From contig NZ_BCSX01000039.1 of NCBI RefSeq assembly GCF_001570425.1, positions 1-64,000 of the forward strand: a stretch of DNA of 64,000 bases. The letters run 5' to 3'. The position numbers and the translations under genes were made by a program. The stretch is from Mycolicibacterium brisbanense. GTDB lineage: Bacteria > Actinomycetota > Actinomycetes > Mycobacteriales > Mycobacteriaceae. Below the pieces are notes generated by a model, which was given only the letters and a program-made list of their open reading frames with translations, was not told where the DNA came from and ran no database searches. Positions 48,203-57,204 of this stretch are shown in pieces. Within the stretch, counting starts at the first letter, position 1. Each line of letters begins with the position of its first letter.

Positions 48203-48882
48203 TCCGTTGCGCCCACCGTCGGTGTTGCCAGCAGGGCGCGCACTTCGTCGTCGGTGACCTGGTGAAAGTCGGCGAACGCCTGGCCGACGGCCGAGAATTC
48301 CGTGGGTGTGCTCGCACACACCACCTCGTCGGCTTCCTGCGCGAGCTCCCGACATGCCGAAGCAGGGCCCACCGGTACCGCCACCACAAGCCTGCGTGCG
48401 GCGCGCACGGCCCGCACCGCGGCGAGCATGCTCGCACCGGTCGCGATGCCGTCGTCGACCAGAATCACGGTTCGGCCGGCCAGCTCGGGCGGCGGTCGGC
48501 CGCCTCGATAGGCCTGCTCCCGCCGGTTCAGCTCGGCTGTCTCCCGCTCGATCGCGGCGTCGAGGTCCTGACGACTGATCTCGAGCCGCTGCACAAGCTG
48601 CTCGTTGACCACGATTCCGCCACCGCTGGCCAGCGCGCCCATCGCCAACTCGGGCCACTGGGGCACCCCCAGCTTGCGTACCAGGAACACATCCAGCGGA
48701 GCCTGTAGACCGAACGCGACTTCCCAGCCGATCGGTACACCGCCGCGGGCCAGGCCCAACACCACCACGTCGGACCGGCCGCGGTAGGGCATCAGCTCCT
48801 GGGCCAGGACCCGGCCGGCCTCGCGGCGGTCCTGGAACACCCGCCCGGCGTCGTGCCGGGTACTGCTGCCCCACGCACACAT
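48199..48882 (-). CDS. phosphoribosyltransferase-domain protein (Rv2143-type)
   Basis: A 227-residue protein of the type I PRTase fold. The PRPP loop is VILVDDGIATGASMLAAVRAV, and the N-terminal half holds DVVVLGLARGGVPIGWEVA. Substrate cannot be predicted; relatives are often annotated as phosphoribosyltransferases of unknown acceptor. ATG at 48882. Only 27 bp separate it from the upstream amidotransferase-like gene on the same strand, so they probably form a two-gene operon. Confidence 0.85.
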   Translation of the reverse strand: MCAWGSSTRHDAGRVFQDRREAGRVLAQELMPYRGRSDVVVLGLARGGVPIGWEVAFGLQAPLDVFLVRKLGVPQWPELAMGALASGGGIVVNEQLVQRLEISRQDLDAAIERETAELNRREQAYRGGRPPPELAGRTVILVDDGIATGASMLAAVRAVRAARRLVVAVPVGPASACRELAQEADEVVCASTPTEFSAVGQAFADFHQVTDDEVRALLATPTVGATD

Positions 48883-48909
48883 GGCGAATCTGAACTTCCA
48901 GTGACCACC

Positions 48910-49641
48910 CTACGGCGCTGCCGGGGCGTCGACCACCCGCGACAGATAACTGCGTACCAACGCACGGACACGCTGCGCCGCGTCGTCGCTGAGTTCCTTT
49001 GTCTCGATGCGCAATTCGTCGTGGGTGCGGCCGACCCTGCCGGCTTCGCCGTCGCGGTCGTCGGCCAGCCAGTCCTCCAGCACGGTCTCGTCGAGCTCGG
49101 GGTGGAACTGCAGGGCGAGCGCCCGGCCCAGCACGAACCCCTGGGATGCGTTGCCGTTACGGGCGATCTCGGTGGCACCCGGCGGCAGCGTCCAGCGGTC
49201 GATATGCCACTCGAACCACGGACCCGGCGGGATCAGTTCAGGATCGTCGGTCTCGACTTCGTACCAGCCGATCTCCGGTGCATCGGACCTGCTGACCGAC
49301 CCGCCGAACGTCTGAGCCAGCAATTGGCCACCGAAGCACACGCCGAAGAGGCCCACGCCTGCGTCGGCGGCCTCCTTCAGCTGGGTCATCAGCGTTCCCA
49401 CCCAGCCGGCGCGCAGGGTCTCGTCGTACACCGACCACCGCGCGCCCAGCAGGACCACCACGTCATAACGGGTCAGATCCGGAAACTCCACCTCGCCCGC
49501 GGGGGCGTGCAGCCGGTCGGCGGGCACCACATCGAATGTGTCGATCTCGAAACCACATTCGCTGAAGGCATCGCCCAGCATCGCCTCGGGCGCCGTGGGG
49601 TCGTTGCGGATGAACAGTACTCTCGATGTCACGCCACACAT
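48910..49641 (-). CDS. class I glutamine amidotransferase-like protein (GMP-synthase GATase domain)
   Basis: A 243-residue protein consisting of a single GATase1 domain. Nucleophile Cys is in GVCFGGQLLAQTFGG and the His-Glu pair in LQFHPELDE. No synthetase domain is present, so it may act as a stand-alone amidase/transferase subunit or a gamma-glutamyl hydrolase-like enzyme. The start is ATG 49641 (MCGVTSRVLFIRND) or GTG 49632. It lies upstream of the phosphoribosyltransferase gene; a joint nucleotide or amine pathway is possible but speculative. Confidence 0.85.
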   Translation of the reverse strand: MCGVTSRVLFIRNDPTAPEAMLGDAFSECGFEIDTFDVVPADRLHAPAGEVEFPDLTRYDVVVLLGARWSVYDETLRAGWVGTLMTQLKEAADAGVGLFGVCFGGQLLAQTFGGSVSRSDAPEIGWYEVETDDPELIPPGPWFEWHIDRWTLPPGATEIARNGNASQGFVLGRALALQFHPELDETVLEDWLADDRDGEAGRVGRTHDELRIETKELSDDAAQRVRALVRSYLSRVVDAPAAP

Positions 49642-49677
49642 TATCGCGCGAACCCGCCGTGAACAGGGGCTGGGGCC

Positions 49678-50061
49678 ATGACGGTGTACTCGGTGCTGGT
49701 CGCCCTCACCGTCGCGGTTCACTTCGGCTTCATCGCCTATCTGTTGCTGGGCGGGTTCGTCGCGCTTCGGTGGCCGCGCACCATCGCGCTGCACGTTGCG
49801 GCCGTGCTGTGGGGCCTGGGAAGCGTCGCACTCGGTTTGCCATGCCCGCTCACCGCGGCGGAGCGATGGGCGAGGGCTCGCGCCGGGATGCCGCCACTGC
49901 CGTCTGCCGGGTTCATCGCGCACTACATCACCGGGGTGCTGTATCCGGCGGGCTGGGTTGCGGCGGTCCAGACGGCGGTGTTCGCGGTGGTCCTGGCGTC
50001 TTGGGCGCTGGTGCTGATCAGGTGGCGTCGAAGCGCACCGGCAGGGCGGCCGGGCCGCTGA
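49678..50061 (+). CDS. DUF2784 membrane protein
   Basis: A 127-residue protein with about four helices (VLVALTVAVHFGFIAYLLLGGFVAL, HVAAVLWGLGSVALGLPCPLTAAERWAR, FIAHYITGVLYPAGWVAAV and AVFAVVLASWALVLI). The HFGFIAYLLLGG and LPCPLTAAERWAR segments are the DUF2784 signature. ATG 49678. Its last 44 bp overlap the 3' end of the convergent P450 gene. Function unknown. Confidence 0.85.
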   Translation: MTVYSVLVALTVAVHFGFIAYLLLGGFVALRWPRTIALHVAAVLWGLGSVALGLPCPLTAAERWARARAGMPPLPSAGFIAHYITGVLYPAGWVAAVQTAVFAVVLASWALVLIRWRRSAPAGRPGR

Positions 50062-51262
50062 CTCCGGTCAGCGGCTTCCACCGGACCGGGACGTCGAGGC
50101 GGACGTTGTGCCACCGGCGGGTCAGTACGGTGAGGGCCTGCGTGAGCTCGAGCCTGGCCAGGTGCGAGCCCAGGCAATAGTGGGCCCCGCCACCGAAGGT
50201 CAGCATTGCCGGCGGGTGCTCGCGCGTGACGTCGAAGCGGTCCGGATCTGGATAGGCATCCGGATCACGGTTGGCCGCAGCGGTATTGGCGACCACGACG
50301 GTTCCGGCCGGGATGCTCACGCCGCCGAGTTCGACATCTTCGCGCGCCATCCTGATGGTGCTCAACGCAATTGGCGTGTGCCGCATCAGTTCCTCGACGA
50401 AAACTGGTGCCAGTTCCGGATATTCGGCCAGCCGCTGCCATTCGGCGGGATGCTGGCACAGCACCTGGACCGCGGCGGCCAATTGGTTGCGGGTGGTATC
50501 GGTGCCTGCCAGCAGCACGCCACCGGCGAGCATCAGCAGCTCGGCGTGGGTGAGCCGGTCTCCGTCGACCTCGGCCCGGATCAGGTCGGAGAGCAGATCG
50601 TCGCTGAGGGTGAACAGACGCCTGGCCACCATCGCTTCGATGTATTCGTCGAACTCGCAGCCGGCCTGTTCGATGACGGCCCCGTTCCCGCCGACATTCC
50701 AGCTGAACATCTTGAAGATGTCGTCGGCCCACCCCGAGATCAGGTCCCAGTCGCTCGGCGGCGCGCCCAGCAGGGCGCAGATGACCGGGATCGGATAGCG
50801 ACGTGCGACGTCGGCCACCACATCACACGCGCCAACCGGCGCCCACTGGTCGGTCAGCTCGGTGATGACTTCGACGCACGTGCCACGCAGCCGCTCCGCG
50901 GCCTTCGGGGTGAAAGCCTTGGCCACCAGCCGGCGCAACCGGTGGTGCGCTGGGCCGTTGAGACTGAGCAGGCTGGCCGCCGCGCGGTCCCATAGCGGAC
51001 CCGACGTGACGCCCTGCGCGGCGAGAAACAATCCCTTGGGTGGCACGAAGCGTTCGTCGCGCAGCACCGCGCGCACCAGCTGGTAGCTGAGGATCTCCGG
51101 ACCGTGCGGTCCGATGGCGATCGGAGCCTGCCTGCGGGCCCGCGCGATGATCCGATGAGCTTCCTCGGGGTCGCGGGCGTGCTCATAGTTGACGGATGGC
51201 AGGCCCGCGTCGAACACGTCCGGGCAGGTGCGTCGCATAGTCGGCGCGGTCATCGTGGTCAT
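50018..51262 (-). CDS. cytochrome P450
   Basis: Soluble bacterial cytochrome P450, 414 residues. The I-helix oxygen-activating motif is LLAGTDTTRNQ, the K-helix ExxR is EELMRHT, and the haem-thiolate loop is FGGGAHYCLGSHLAR. The first in-frame start is GTG 51289, but the ATG at 51262 has GAAGGGAAGG 6 nt upstream and was preferred. I cannot assign a CYP family or substrate. No ferredoxin or reductase gene is adjacent. Located 81 bp after a response-regulator gene on the same strand. Confidence 0.93.
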   Translation of the reverse strand: MTTMTAPTMRRTCPDVFDAGLPSVNYEHARDPEEAHRIIARARRQAPIAIGPHGPEILSYQLVRAVLRDERFVPPKGLFLAAQGVTSGPLWDRAAASLLSLNGPAHHRLRRLVAKAFTPKAAERLRGTCVEVITELTDQWAPVGACDVVADVARRYPIPVICALLGAPPSDWDLISGWADDIFKMFSWNVGGNGAVIEQAGCEFDEYIEAMVARRLFTLSDDLLSDLIRAEVDGDRLTHAELLMLAGGVLLAGTDTTRNQLAAAVQVLCQHPAEWQRLAEYPELAPVFVEELMRHTPIALSTIRMAREDVELGGVSIPAGTVVVANTAAANRDPDAYPDPDRFDVTREHPPAMLTFGGGAHYCLGSHLARLELTQALTVLTRRWHNVRLDVPVRWKPLTGVSGPAALPVRFDAT

Positions 51263-51343
51263 CGCAGCCTTCCCTTCAACAATCCTCACTGCGATGGTGC
51301 GCCGGCAGGGATCGGCTGGGGTGAGTAGCGCGCTACCTCAGTG

Positions 51344-52021
51344 TCACCTCGGCGTCGGTGCGGCCACCGCGCGATAGCGCCGCTCCGGGCGCCCGGTGCC
51401 GTACTGCAGCCGCAGCTCCAGCGCCCCCGTGCCGAGGAAGTACTCAAGGTAGCGGCGCGCGCTCACCCGCGAAATCCCCACGATTTCAGCGCATTCGGCT
51501 GCCGAGACTTCCCCGGCGGCGCGTACGGCATCGAGTACCAGGCCGGCGGTCTCGGTGCCCAGTCCTTTGGGCAGCGTGGCCCTGGGAGCGGCGGCACCGC
51601 CGAACAAGGCGTCGATCATCGACTGGTCGGCGCCGCCCTCGGCCGCCAGAGCATCGGCGCGCGCCGCGTACGCGAGCAGTTTGGCTTGCAGCTGGTCGAA
51701 TTCGAACGGTTTGATCAGGTAGTCGGCGGCGCCGCCGGCCAGGGCGCCGCGCACCGTGTCGAGTTCGCGGGCCGCGGTGATCATGATGACCCCGACGCGG
51801 TTGCCCTCCGACCGCAACCGGTGCAGAACCTGCAGGCCGGTCATGTCAGGCAGATACACGTCGAGCAGCACCAGGTCGGGTTTCAGCTCCGTCACCGCGG
51901 CCAGCGCGTCGGTTCCGGTGCGCGCGACGCCGACGGCGCGGAAGCCGTCGACCCGTTCGACGAATCGGCGATGGATCTCAGCGACCATGAAATCGTCATC
52001 GACGACGAGGACGTCATACAT
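51344..52021 (-). CDS. response regulator of CitB/DctR type
   Basis: A 225-residue regulator. The receiver domain has the acidic pocket DDD near residue 7, phosphoacceptor Asp in LVLLDVYLPDMTG, and the switch Lys in LIKPFEFDQL. The C-terminal helix-turn-helix (VSAAECAEIVGISRVSARRYLEYFL) resembles the CitB/DcuR family. ATG 52021 lies within the last 8 bp of the kinase gene. With that kinase it forms a carboxylate-sensing pair next to the tct transporter. Confidence 0.92.
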   Translation of the reverse strand: MYDVLVVDDDFMVAEIHRRFVERVDGFRAVGVARTGTDALAAVTELKPDLVLLDVYLPDMTGLQVLHRLRSEGNRVGVIMITAARELDTVRGALAGGAADYLIKPFEFDQLQAKLLAYAARADALAAEGGADQSMIDALFGGAAAPRATLPKGLGTETAGLVLDAVRAAGEVSAAECAEIVGISRVSARRYLEYFLGTGALELRLQYGTGRPERRYRAVAAPTPR

Positions 52022-53657
52022 GGGCGGCCTCCGGCAGTCGCACCGTGAACACCGCACCGCCGCCGGGGTTGTCGGTGATCTCGACGGTGCCGCCGTGTTG
52101 GGCGGTCACCAACCGCACCAACGCCAGGCCGATTCCGCGCCCACCCGGGACATCTGGTTTCGAGGTGACTCCGCGGGAGAAGACGGACTCCCGAAGGTGT
52201 TGGGGCACACCGGGGCCCGAATCGGCCACGGTCAGCAGCAGGCCGCGGGCGTCGTCGATGTGGATGCGCACCTGTGCCGCCCTCGCGCCGACCGAGACGT
52301 CCACGGCGTTGTCGACCAGATTGCCGAGCAGCGTGATGACGTCGGTGGCCAGGGCCGGGTCGAGCGCCGCCAGGTGACTGTCGCCGGTCAGGGTCAGGGT
52401 GACGCCGCTCTCGGCGGCAAGCGACGTCTTGGCGATCAGCAGCGCGGCGACGGCCGGGTCGGAAATGTGCTGTGTCACAGCATCGTTGATCTCCGCGCGG
52501 CGTCGGGTGAGCGTGCCCACCAGATCGCGGACCGCGTCGAATTCCCCGAGTTGGGTCAGCCCCGAGATGGTGTGCAACTGGTTGGCGAACTCGTGGGTCT
52601 GCGCCCGCAGCGTGTCGGTCACACTGCGGTGCGACGACAACTGTGCCTGCAGCGCAGCAAGTTCGGTGCTGTCGCGCATGGTGGTGACGGTACCGATGCG
52701 CTGGCCCTGGCTGCTCGCCGCGCGCCGGTTCAGCGCAAGGACCCGTGTTCTGGTGGTGATGATCACGTCGTCCTCGTCGCGGCCCGCGGCCCCTTCCAGC
52801 AGGAATCCCGCGACTGTCGGGTCAAGGCCGACGTCGTCCACCCGGCGGCCCACCGCGCTGTCGTCGAGGCCCAGCAACTCCTGGGCGCTGTCGTTGAGCA
52901 CGGTGATGGCGCCGTCGGTGCTGACCGCCACCACACCCTCGCGGATGCTGTGCAGCAACGCTTCTCGGTGATCGGCCAGGCCGGCGATCTCGGTGACCTC
53001 CAGGCCGCGGGTGTGCCGCTTGATCCGTCGGGACAGCAGCCACGACGCGACGAGGCCGAGCGCCGCGCCGATGCCGAGATAGATCAGCAGGCGCTCGCCG
53101 GCCCCGCCCAGCAGCTGCCACACCGAGGGATACCGTTCACTCACCGAGACGATGGCCAGTACATCGCCGTCGGGCGCCAGGATCGGTACCTGGCCGACCA
53201 GGCTGTGCGCGCCATCGACATCGCTGTCGCCGAACCACGCCCGGCCTTCGTCGGCGCGGGTGGGGCCCAGGTCGATCCGCTTGCCCAGGCGCTGGGGATC
53301 CGACGACGCGCGCACCGTGCCGGTGGGGTCGATGATCTCGGCCAGTTCGGCTCCTGAGAGGGCGACGGCCCGATCCACGTCGGGCGCGAGGATGGCCGCG
53401 GCGAACGGGTCGTCATAACGGTCCCGCACGATCGGTGTCGAGGCGATGTTCTCTGCCACCGCGATCATGCGTTGGCCCCGAACGTCGCGGAATTCCCGCG
53501 TGGACTGCGCGACCGACACGGCCGCGACGGCGACGAGCACCACTGCGACCACCAACAGCTGGAAGGCCAGGAACTGGCCGGCGAGGCTCCGGCCCCGCAG
53601 CAGGCGCACCATCGCCGAGCGTGAACTCAATGACCAATACTTCCTTTGCGAACTCAT
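52014..53657 (-). CDS. CitA/DcuS-type sensor histidine kinase
   Basis: A 547-residue membrane kinase. Helix 1 (AGQFLAFQLLVVAVVLVAVAAVSVA), a periplasmic PAS-like sensor domain of about 120 residues (REFRDVRGQRMIAVAENIASTPIV is the typical opening) and helix 2 (LLIYLGIGAALGLVASWLL) precede a cytosolic PAS. The dimerisation helix holds phospho-His in THEFANQLHTISGL (SpoOB-like, HEFxNxLH), and the ATPase has NLVDNAVDVS, DSGPGVP and GGRGIGLALV. Family members sense C4-dicarboxylates or citrate. ATG at 53657. Divergent from tctC. Confidence 0.93.
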   Translation of the reverse strand: MSSQRKYWSLSSRSAMVRLLRGRSLAGQFLAFQLLVVAVVLVAVAAVSVAQSTREFRDVRGQRMIAVAENIASTPIVRDRYDDPFAAAILAPDVDRAVALSGAELAEIIDPTGTVRASSDPQRLGKRIDLGPTRADEGRAWFGDSDVDGAHSLVGQVPILAPDGDVLAIVSVSERYPSVWQLLGGAGERLLIYLGIGAALGLVASWLLSRRIKRHTRGLEVTEIAGLADHREALLHSIREGVVAVSTDGAITVLNDSAQELLGLDDSAVGRRVDDVGLDPTVAGFLLEGAAGRDEDDVIITTRTRVLALNRRAASSQGQRIGTVTTMRDSTELAALQAQLSSHRSVTDTLRAQTHEFANQLHTISGLTQLGEFDAVRDLVGTLTRRRAEINDAVTQHISDPAVAALLIAKTSLAAESGVTLTLTGDSHLAALDPALATDVITLLGNLVDNAVDVSVGARAAQVRIHIDDARGLLLTVADSGPGVPQHLRESVFSRGVTSKPDVPGGRGIGLALVRLVTAQHGGTVEITDNPGGGAVFTVRLPEAAHV

Positions 53658-53659
53658 CA

Positions 53660-53673
53660 GTGACCTGGGTCAC
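53660..53673. promoter_or_regulatory. palindrome GTGACC-TG-GGTCAC in the kinase/tctC gap
   Basis: Perfect 6-bp inverted repeat with a 2-bp centre, placed in the 64-bp gap between the divergent kinase and tctC starts, 2 bp upstream of the kinase ATG. A candidate operator for the neighbouring response regulator; unproven. Confidence 0.45.
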
Positions 53674-53721
53674 GTCACGATTCAGTATTGCTGAGCATCA
53701 CAAGTGATTGGGGACGGGTTG

Positions 53722-54717
53722 ATGACGTGTCGACGAGGACACCTGGCGGCGGTGCTCGGGGTGATCGTGATGTTGGTCGCGGCGCTCACGCTGACCGGCT
53801 GCGGGGTGACCCGCAACGACGACGCACGCGGGCTGCACCGGCTGCGGATGATGGTGCCGAACAGCCCGGGCGGCGGCTATGACCTGACGGCACGTACTGC
53901 GGTGAAGATCATGGAGGACACCGACATCACCGGCCGGATCGAGGTCTTCAACGTGATCGGCGCCGGCGGCACGGTTGCCATGGCACGGTTGATGAACGAA
54001 AAGGGCAACGACGACCTCATGATGACGATGGGTCTCGGCGTGGTCGGTGCCACCTACACCAATGGATCGCGGGTAAAGGCTTCTGACGCAACCGCATTGG
54101 CGAAGCTGATCGAGGATCCCGGCGCGGTCTTCGTGCCCGCCGATTCGCCGTTGAAGACGATCGGCGATCTCGTCGCGGCGTGGAAGGCCGATCCGTCGAA
54201 GGTCACCATCGGAGGCGGCTCGTCACCCGGCGGCCCCGACCACCTGTTCCCGATGGAGCTGGCCAAGGCCGTTGGCGTTCAGCCGAAATCGGTCAACTTC
54301 GTCACCTACGACGGCGGCGGTGATCTGCTGACCGCGCTGCTCGGCAAGAAGATCACCGTCGGAACCTCCAGCCCGGGTGAACTCATCGACCAGATCGAGG
54401 CCGGACAACTGCGAGTGCTTGCGGTGTCCAGCGACGAGCGGGTCAAGGGCGTCGACGCCCCGACGCTCAAAGAGTCGGGTATCGACCTGACCTTCGCGAA
54501 CTGGCGCGGAGTCCTTGCGCCGCCGGGCATTTCCGATGACGCGAAGAAGGCCATGGTGAAGGCCCTCGAGGATTTGCACGCCACGCAGCAGTGGAAGGAG
54601 GCGCTGGTGAAGAACGGTTGGACCGATGCGTTCGTCACCGGTGAGCAGTTCGAACAGTTCTTGAAGGACCAGGACGAACGCGTTTCGTCGACACTCACCG
54701 AGTTGGGACTGATATGA
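53722..54717 (+). CDS. tctC: tripartite tricarboxylate transporter substrate-binding lipoprotein TctC
   Basis: Extracellular binding protein of a TTT-family transporter, 331 residues. Signal peptide GHLAAVLGVIVMLVAALTLTGC ends in a lipobox (LTGC), so it is membrane-tethered rather than periplasmic. The Bug-fold signatures are MMVPNSPGGGYDLTARTA, NVIGAGGTVAMA, and FVTYDGGGDLLTALLGKKITVG. ATG 53722; the frame also opens with GTG 53704. It overlaps tctB by 4 bp. Ligand not predictable, though carboxylates are usual. Confidence 0.92.
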   Translation: MTCRRGHLAAVLGVIVMLVAALTLTGCGVTRNDDARGLHRLRMMVPNSPGGGYDLTARTAVKIMEDTDITGRIEVFNVIGAGGTVAMARLMNEKGNDDLMMTMGLGVVGATYTNGSRVKASDATALAKLIEDPGAVFVPADSPLKTIGDLVAAWKADPSKVTIGGGSSPGGPDHLFPMELAKAVGVQPKSVNFVTYDGGGDLLTALLGKKITVGTSSPGELIDQIEAGQLRVLAVSSDERVKGVDAPTLKESGIDLTFANWRGVLAPPGISDDAKKAMVKALEDLHATQQWKEALVKNGWTDAFVTGEQFEQFLKDQDERVSSTLTELGLI

Positions 54718-55238
54718 CCGCCGCACCAGAACCGCAAGCGAATGAAGGCGCCAGACCGGTCGACAAGGCCCAATACCTCGTCTGTGTGGTGATGATCGCG
54801 GTCGGGGCCTACCTGATCTTCGACGCGCTGACGCTGACCGCGGGCTTCGCGAAGGTCGATCCGATCGGGCCCAGGTTCTTCCCGGTGGCCATCGGCGTCG
54901 TGCTCATCGTGCTGGCCGTCATCCTGGCGATCGCGATACCCCGCGGATCGGTCGGTGAGGCCGATGCCGGTGAGGATGTCGACCCGAATTCGCCGGGGGA
55001 CTGGCGCACCGTCGGGCTGCTCGTGGGCTTGTTCGTGTTGCTGATCGTGCTGGTCAAGCCGTTGGGCTGGGCGATCGCCGGGGCGCTGTTCTTCGGTGGG
55101 GCCGCGACCATCCTCGGTAACCGGCACTACGTCCGCAACATCGCGATCGGCGCGGTGCTGTCGGTGCTGAGTTTCTACGGGTTCTACTCCGGGCTCGGAA
55201 TTCCGCTGCCCGCAGGCATTTTGGACGGGATTCTGTGA
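54714..55238 (+). CDS. tctB: tripartite tricarboxylate transporter small membrane subunit TctB
   Basis: A 174-residue protein with four membrane helices (QYLVCVVMIAVGAYLIFDAL, FFPVAIGVVLIVLAVILAIAI, TVGLLVGLFVLLIVLVK, and AIAGALFFGGAATIL to NIAIGAVLSVLSFYGFYSGLGI). The GPRFFPVAIG motif is typical of TctB. ATGA overlap with tctC and TGATG junction with tctA. Confidence 0.9.
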   Translation: MTAAPEPQANEGARPVDKAQYLVCVVMIAVGAYLIFDALTLTAGFAKVDPIGPRFFPVAIGVVLIVLAVILAIAIPRGSVGEADAGEDVDPNSPGDWRTVGLLVGLFVLLIVLVKPLGWAIAGALFFGGAATILGNRHYVRNIAIGAVLSVLSFYGFYSGLGIPLPAGILDGIL

Positions 55239-56779
55239 TGGAGAACTTCGACTGGCTGCTGCAGGGGTTCGAGCAGGCCGCCACCCCGATGAACTTGCTG
55301 TACGCCTGCATCGGCGTGCTGCTGGGCACCGCGGTCGGGGTCCTGCCGGGCATCGGCCCGGCCATGACCGTGGCGCTGCTGCTGCCGGTGACCTACAACG
55401 TCAGCCCGAGCGCGGCGTTCATCATGTTCGCGGGCATCTTCTACGGCGGGATGTACGGCGGGTCGACCACGTCGATCCTGCTGAACACCCCGGGCGAGTC
55501 GTCGTCGGTGATCACCTCGATCGAGGGCAACAAGATGGCCAAGGCAGGCAGGGCGGCCCAGGCTCTGGCCACCGCGGCCATCGGATCATTCGTCGCGGGG
55601 GCGATCGGCACCGCGCTGCTGGCGGCGTTCGCGCCACCGATCTCGCGCTTCGCGGTCACGCTCGGTGCCCCGTCATACCTCGCGATCATGCTGTTCGCCC
55701 TGGTCGCGGTGACCGCGGTGCTGGGTGCGTCGAAGCTGCGCGGCGCCATATCGCTGTTTCTCGGCCTGGCGATCGGCGTCGTCGGGATCGACTTCCTCAC
55801 CGGCCAGCCCCGCGCGACGTTCGGGCTGCCGCTGCTGTCCGACGGCATCGACATCGTGGTGATCGCCGTGGCGATCTTCGCGCTCGGCGAGGCCCTGTGG
55901 GTCGCCGCGCATCTGCGCAGGCGCCCGGCCGACGTGATCCCCGTCGGCAGGCCCTGGATGAGCAAGCAGGACTGGGGCCGGTCGTGGAAGCCGTGGCTGC
56001 GCGGCACGGCCTACGGGTTCCCGTTCGGTGCGCTGCCCGCAGGCGGTGCCGAGCTGCCGACGTTCCTGTCGTACATCACCGAGAAGAAGCTCTCGAAGCA
56101 TCCCGAGGAGTTCGGCAAGGGGGCGATCGAAGGCGTGGCCGGGCCGGAGGCGGCCAACAATGCCTCTGCCGCAGGCACATTGGTGCCGATGCTGTCGCTG
56201 GGCCTGCCCACCAACGCCACCGCGGCGGTCATGCTGACAGCGTTCGTGTCGTACGGAATCCAGCCCGGGCCAACGCTTTTCGAGAAGGAACCGCTGCTGA
56301 TCTGGACGCTCATCGCGAGCCTGTTCATCGGCAACTTCCTGCTGCTGGTGCTCAACCTGCCGTTGGCGCCGCTCTGGGCAAAACTGCTGCGCACGCCGCG
56401 GCCCTACCTGTACGCGGGCATCCTGTTCTTCGCGACCCTGGGTGCGCTGGCGGTCAACGTGCAACCGCTGGACCTCGCGCTGCTGTTGGTGTTCGGACTG
56501 CTCGGCCTCATGATGCGACGCTTCGGATTGCCGGTGTTGCCGTTGATCATCGGCGTCATCCTGGGCCCACGCATCGAACGGCAGCTGCGTCAGAGCCTGC
56601 AACTCGGCGGCGGTGACTGGAGCAGCTTGTTCACCGAACCGGTCGCGATCGTCACCTACGTGCTCATGGCGGTTCTGCTGCTGGTGCCGTTGGTGCTCAA
56701 GCTGATGCACCGCAGCGAGGAGACCCTGCTGATCGTCGAGGACGACGCGGATCAGAAAGCGAAGGCAGCCCAATCATGA
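55238..56779 (+). CDS. tctA: tripartite tricarboxylate transporter large membrane subunit TctA
   Basis: A 513-residue polytopic permease of the TctA family. Signatures include GVLPGIGPAMTVALLLP, AGIFYGGMYGGSTTSILLNTPGESSSVITSIEG, and EGVAGPEAANNASAAGTLVPMLSLGLPTNATAAVML. ATG 55238 shares a base with the tctB stop. The usp gene overlaps its end by 4 bp, forming a four-gene operon tctC-tctB-tctA-usp. Confidence 0.94.
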   Translation: MENFDWLLQGFEQAATPMNLLYACIGVLLGTAVGVLPGIGPAMTVALLLPVTYNVSPSAAFIMFAGIFYGGMYGGSTTSILLNTPGESSSVITSIEGNKMAKAGRAAQALATAAIGSFVAGAIGTALLAAFAPPISRFAVTLGAPSYLAIMLFALVAVTAVLGASKLRGAISLFLGLAIGVVGIDFLTGQPRATFGLPLLSDGIDIVVIAVAIFALGEALWVAAHLRRRPADVIPVGRPWMSKQDWGRSWKPWLRGTAYGFPFGALPAGGAELPTFLSYITEKKLSKHPEEFGKGAIEGVAGPEAANNASAAGTLVPMLSLGLPTNATAAVMLTAFVSYGIQPGPTLFEKEPLLIWTLIASLFIGNFLLLVLNLPLAPLWAKLLRTPRPYLYAGILFFATLGALAVNVQPLDLALLLVFGLLGLMMRRFGLPVLPLIIGVILGPRIERQLRQSLQLGGGDWSSLFTEPVAIVTYVLMAVLLLVPLVLKLMHRSEETLLIVEDDADQKAKAAQS

Positions 56780-57168
56780 TCGTCGTCGGCTACAGCGCAG
56801 ATCCCTTCGGCCGGGCCGCCCTCGAGCACGCCATCGCCGAGGCGAGACGGCGCGATACCGGACTGCTGGTGATCAACGCGACCTCCGGGGACGCCTATGT
56901 CGACACCCGGTTCGCCCGCACCGGTGAGATTCACGACGTCGAGGAGCAGCTGAGGGCGAGCGGGGTGGAGTTCGAGCTGCAGCGCCCGGTCGGCGTCGAC
57001 ACGGTCACAGCCTTGCTCGACGCGGTCGACCGGCCCGATGCCGAGTTGCTGGTGATCGGCATCCGTCACCGCAGTCCGGTCGGCAAGCTGCTGCTCGGCA
57101 GCGTCGCGCAACAATTGCTGCTGGAATGCCCCAAGCCGGTGCTCGCGGTCAAACCCGAAGGGGCGTGA
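56776..57168 (+). CDS. universal stress protein (UspA family)
   Basis: A single-domain UspA protein of 130 residues (MIVVGYSADPFGRAALEHAIAEARR). The nucleotide-binding region VIGIRHRSPVGKLLLGSVAQQLLLECPKPVLAV resembles G-2X-G-9X-G(S/T), with the first Gly pair altered. Overlap with tctA (ATGA) shows it is translated with the transporter. Usp genes attached to TTT transporters suggest a regulatory or energy-sensing role, but this is inference. Confidence 0.88.
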   Translation: MIVVGYSADPFGRAALEHAIAEARRRDTGLLVINATSGDAYVDTRFARTGEIHDVEEQLRASGVEFELQRPVGVDTVTALLDAVDRPDAELLVIGIRHRSPVGKLLLGSVAQQLLLECPKPVLAVKPEGA

Positions 57169-57204
57169 GCTTCTCGCCTATGTGGCGCTGAACTGGGCAA
57201 ACCA

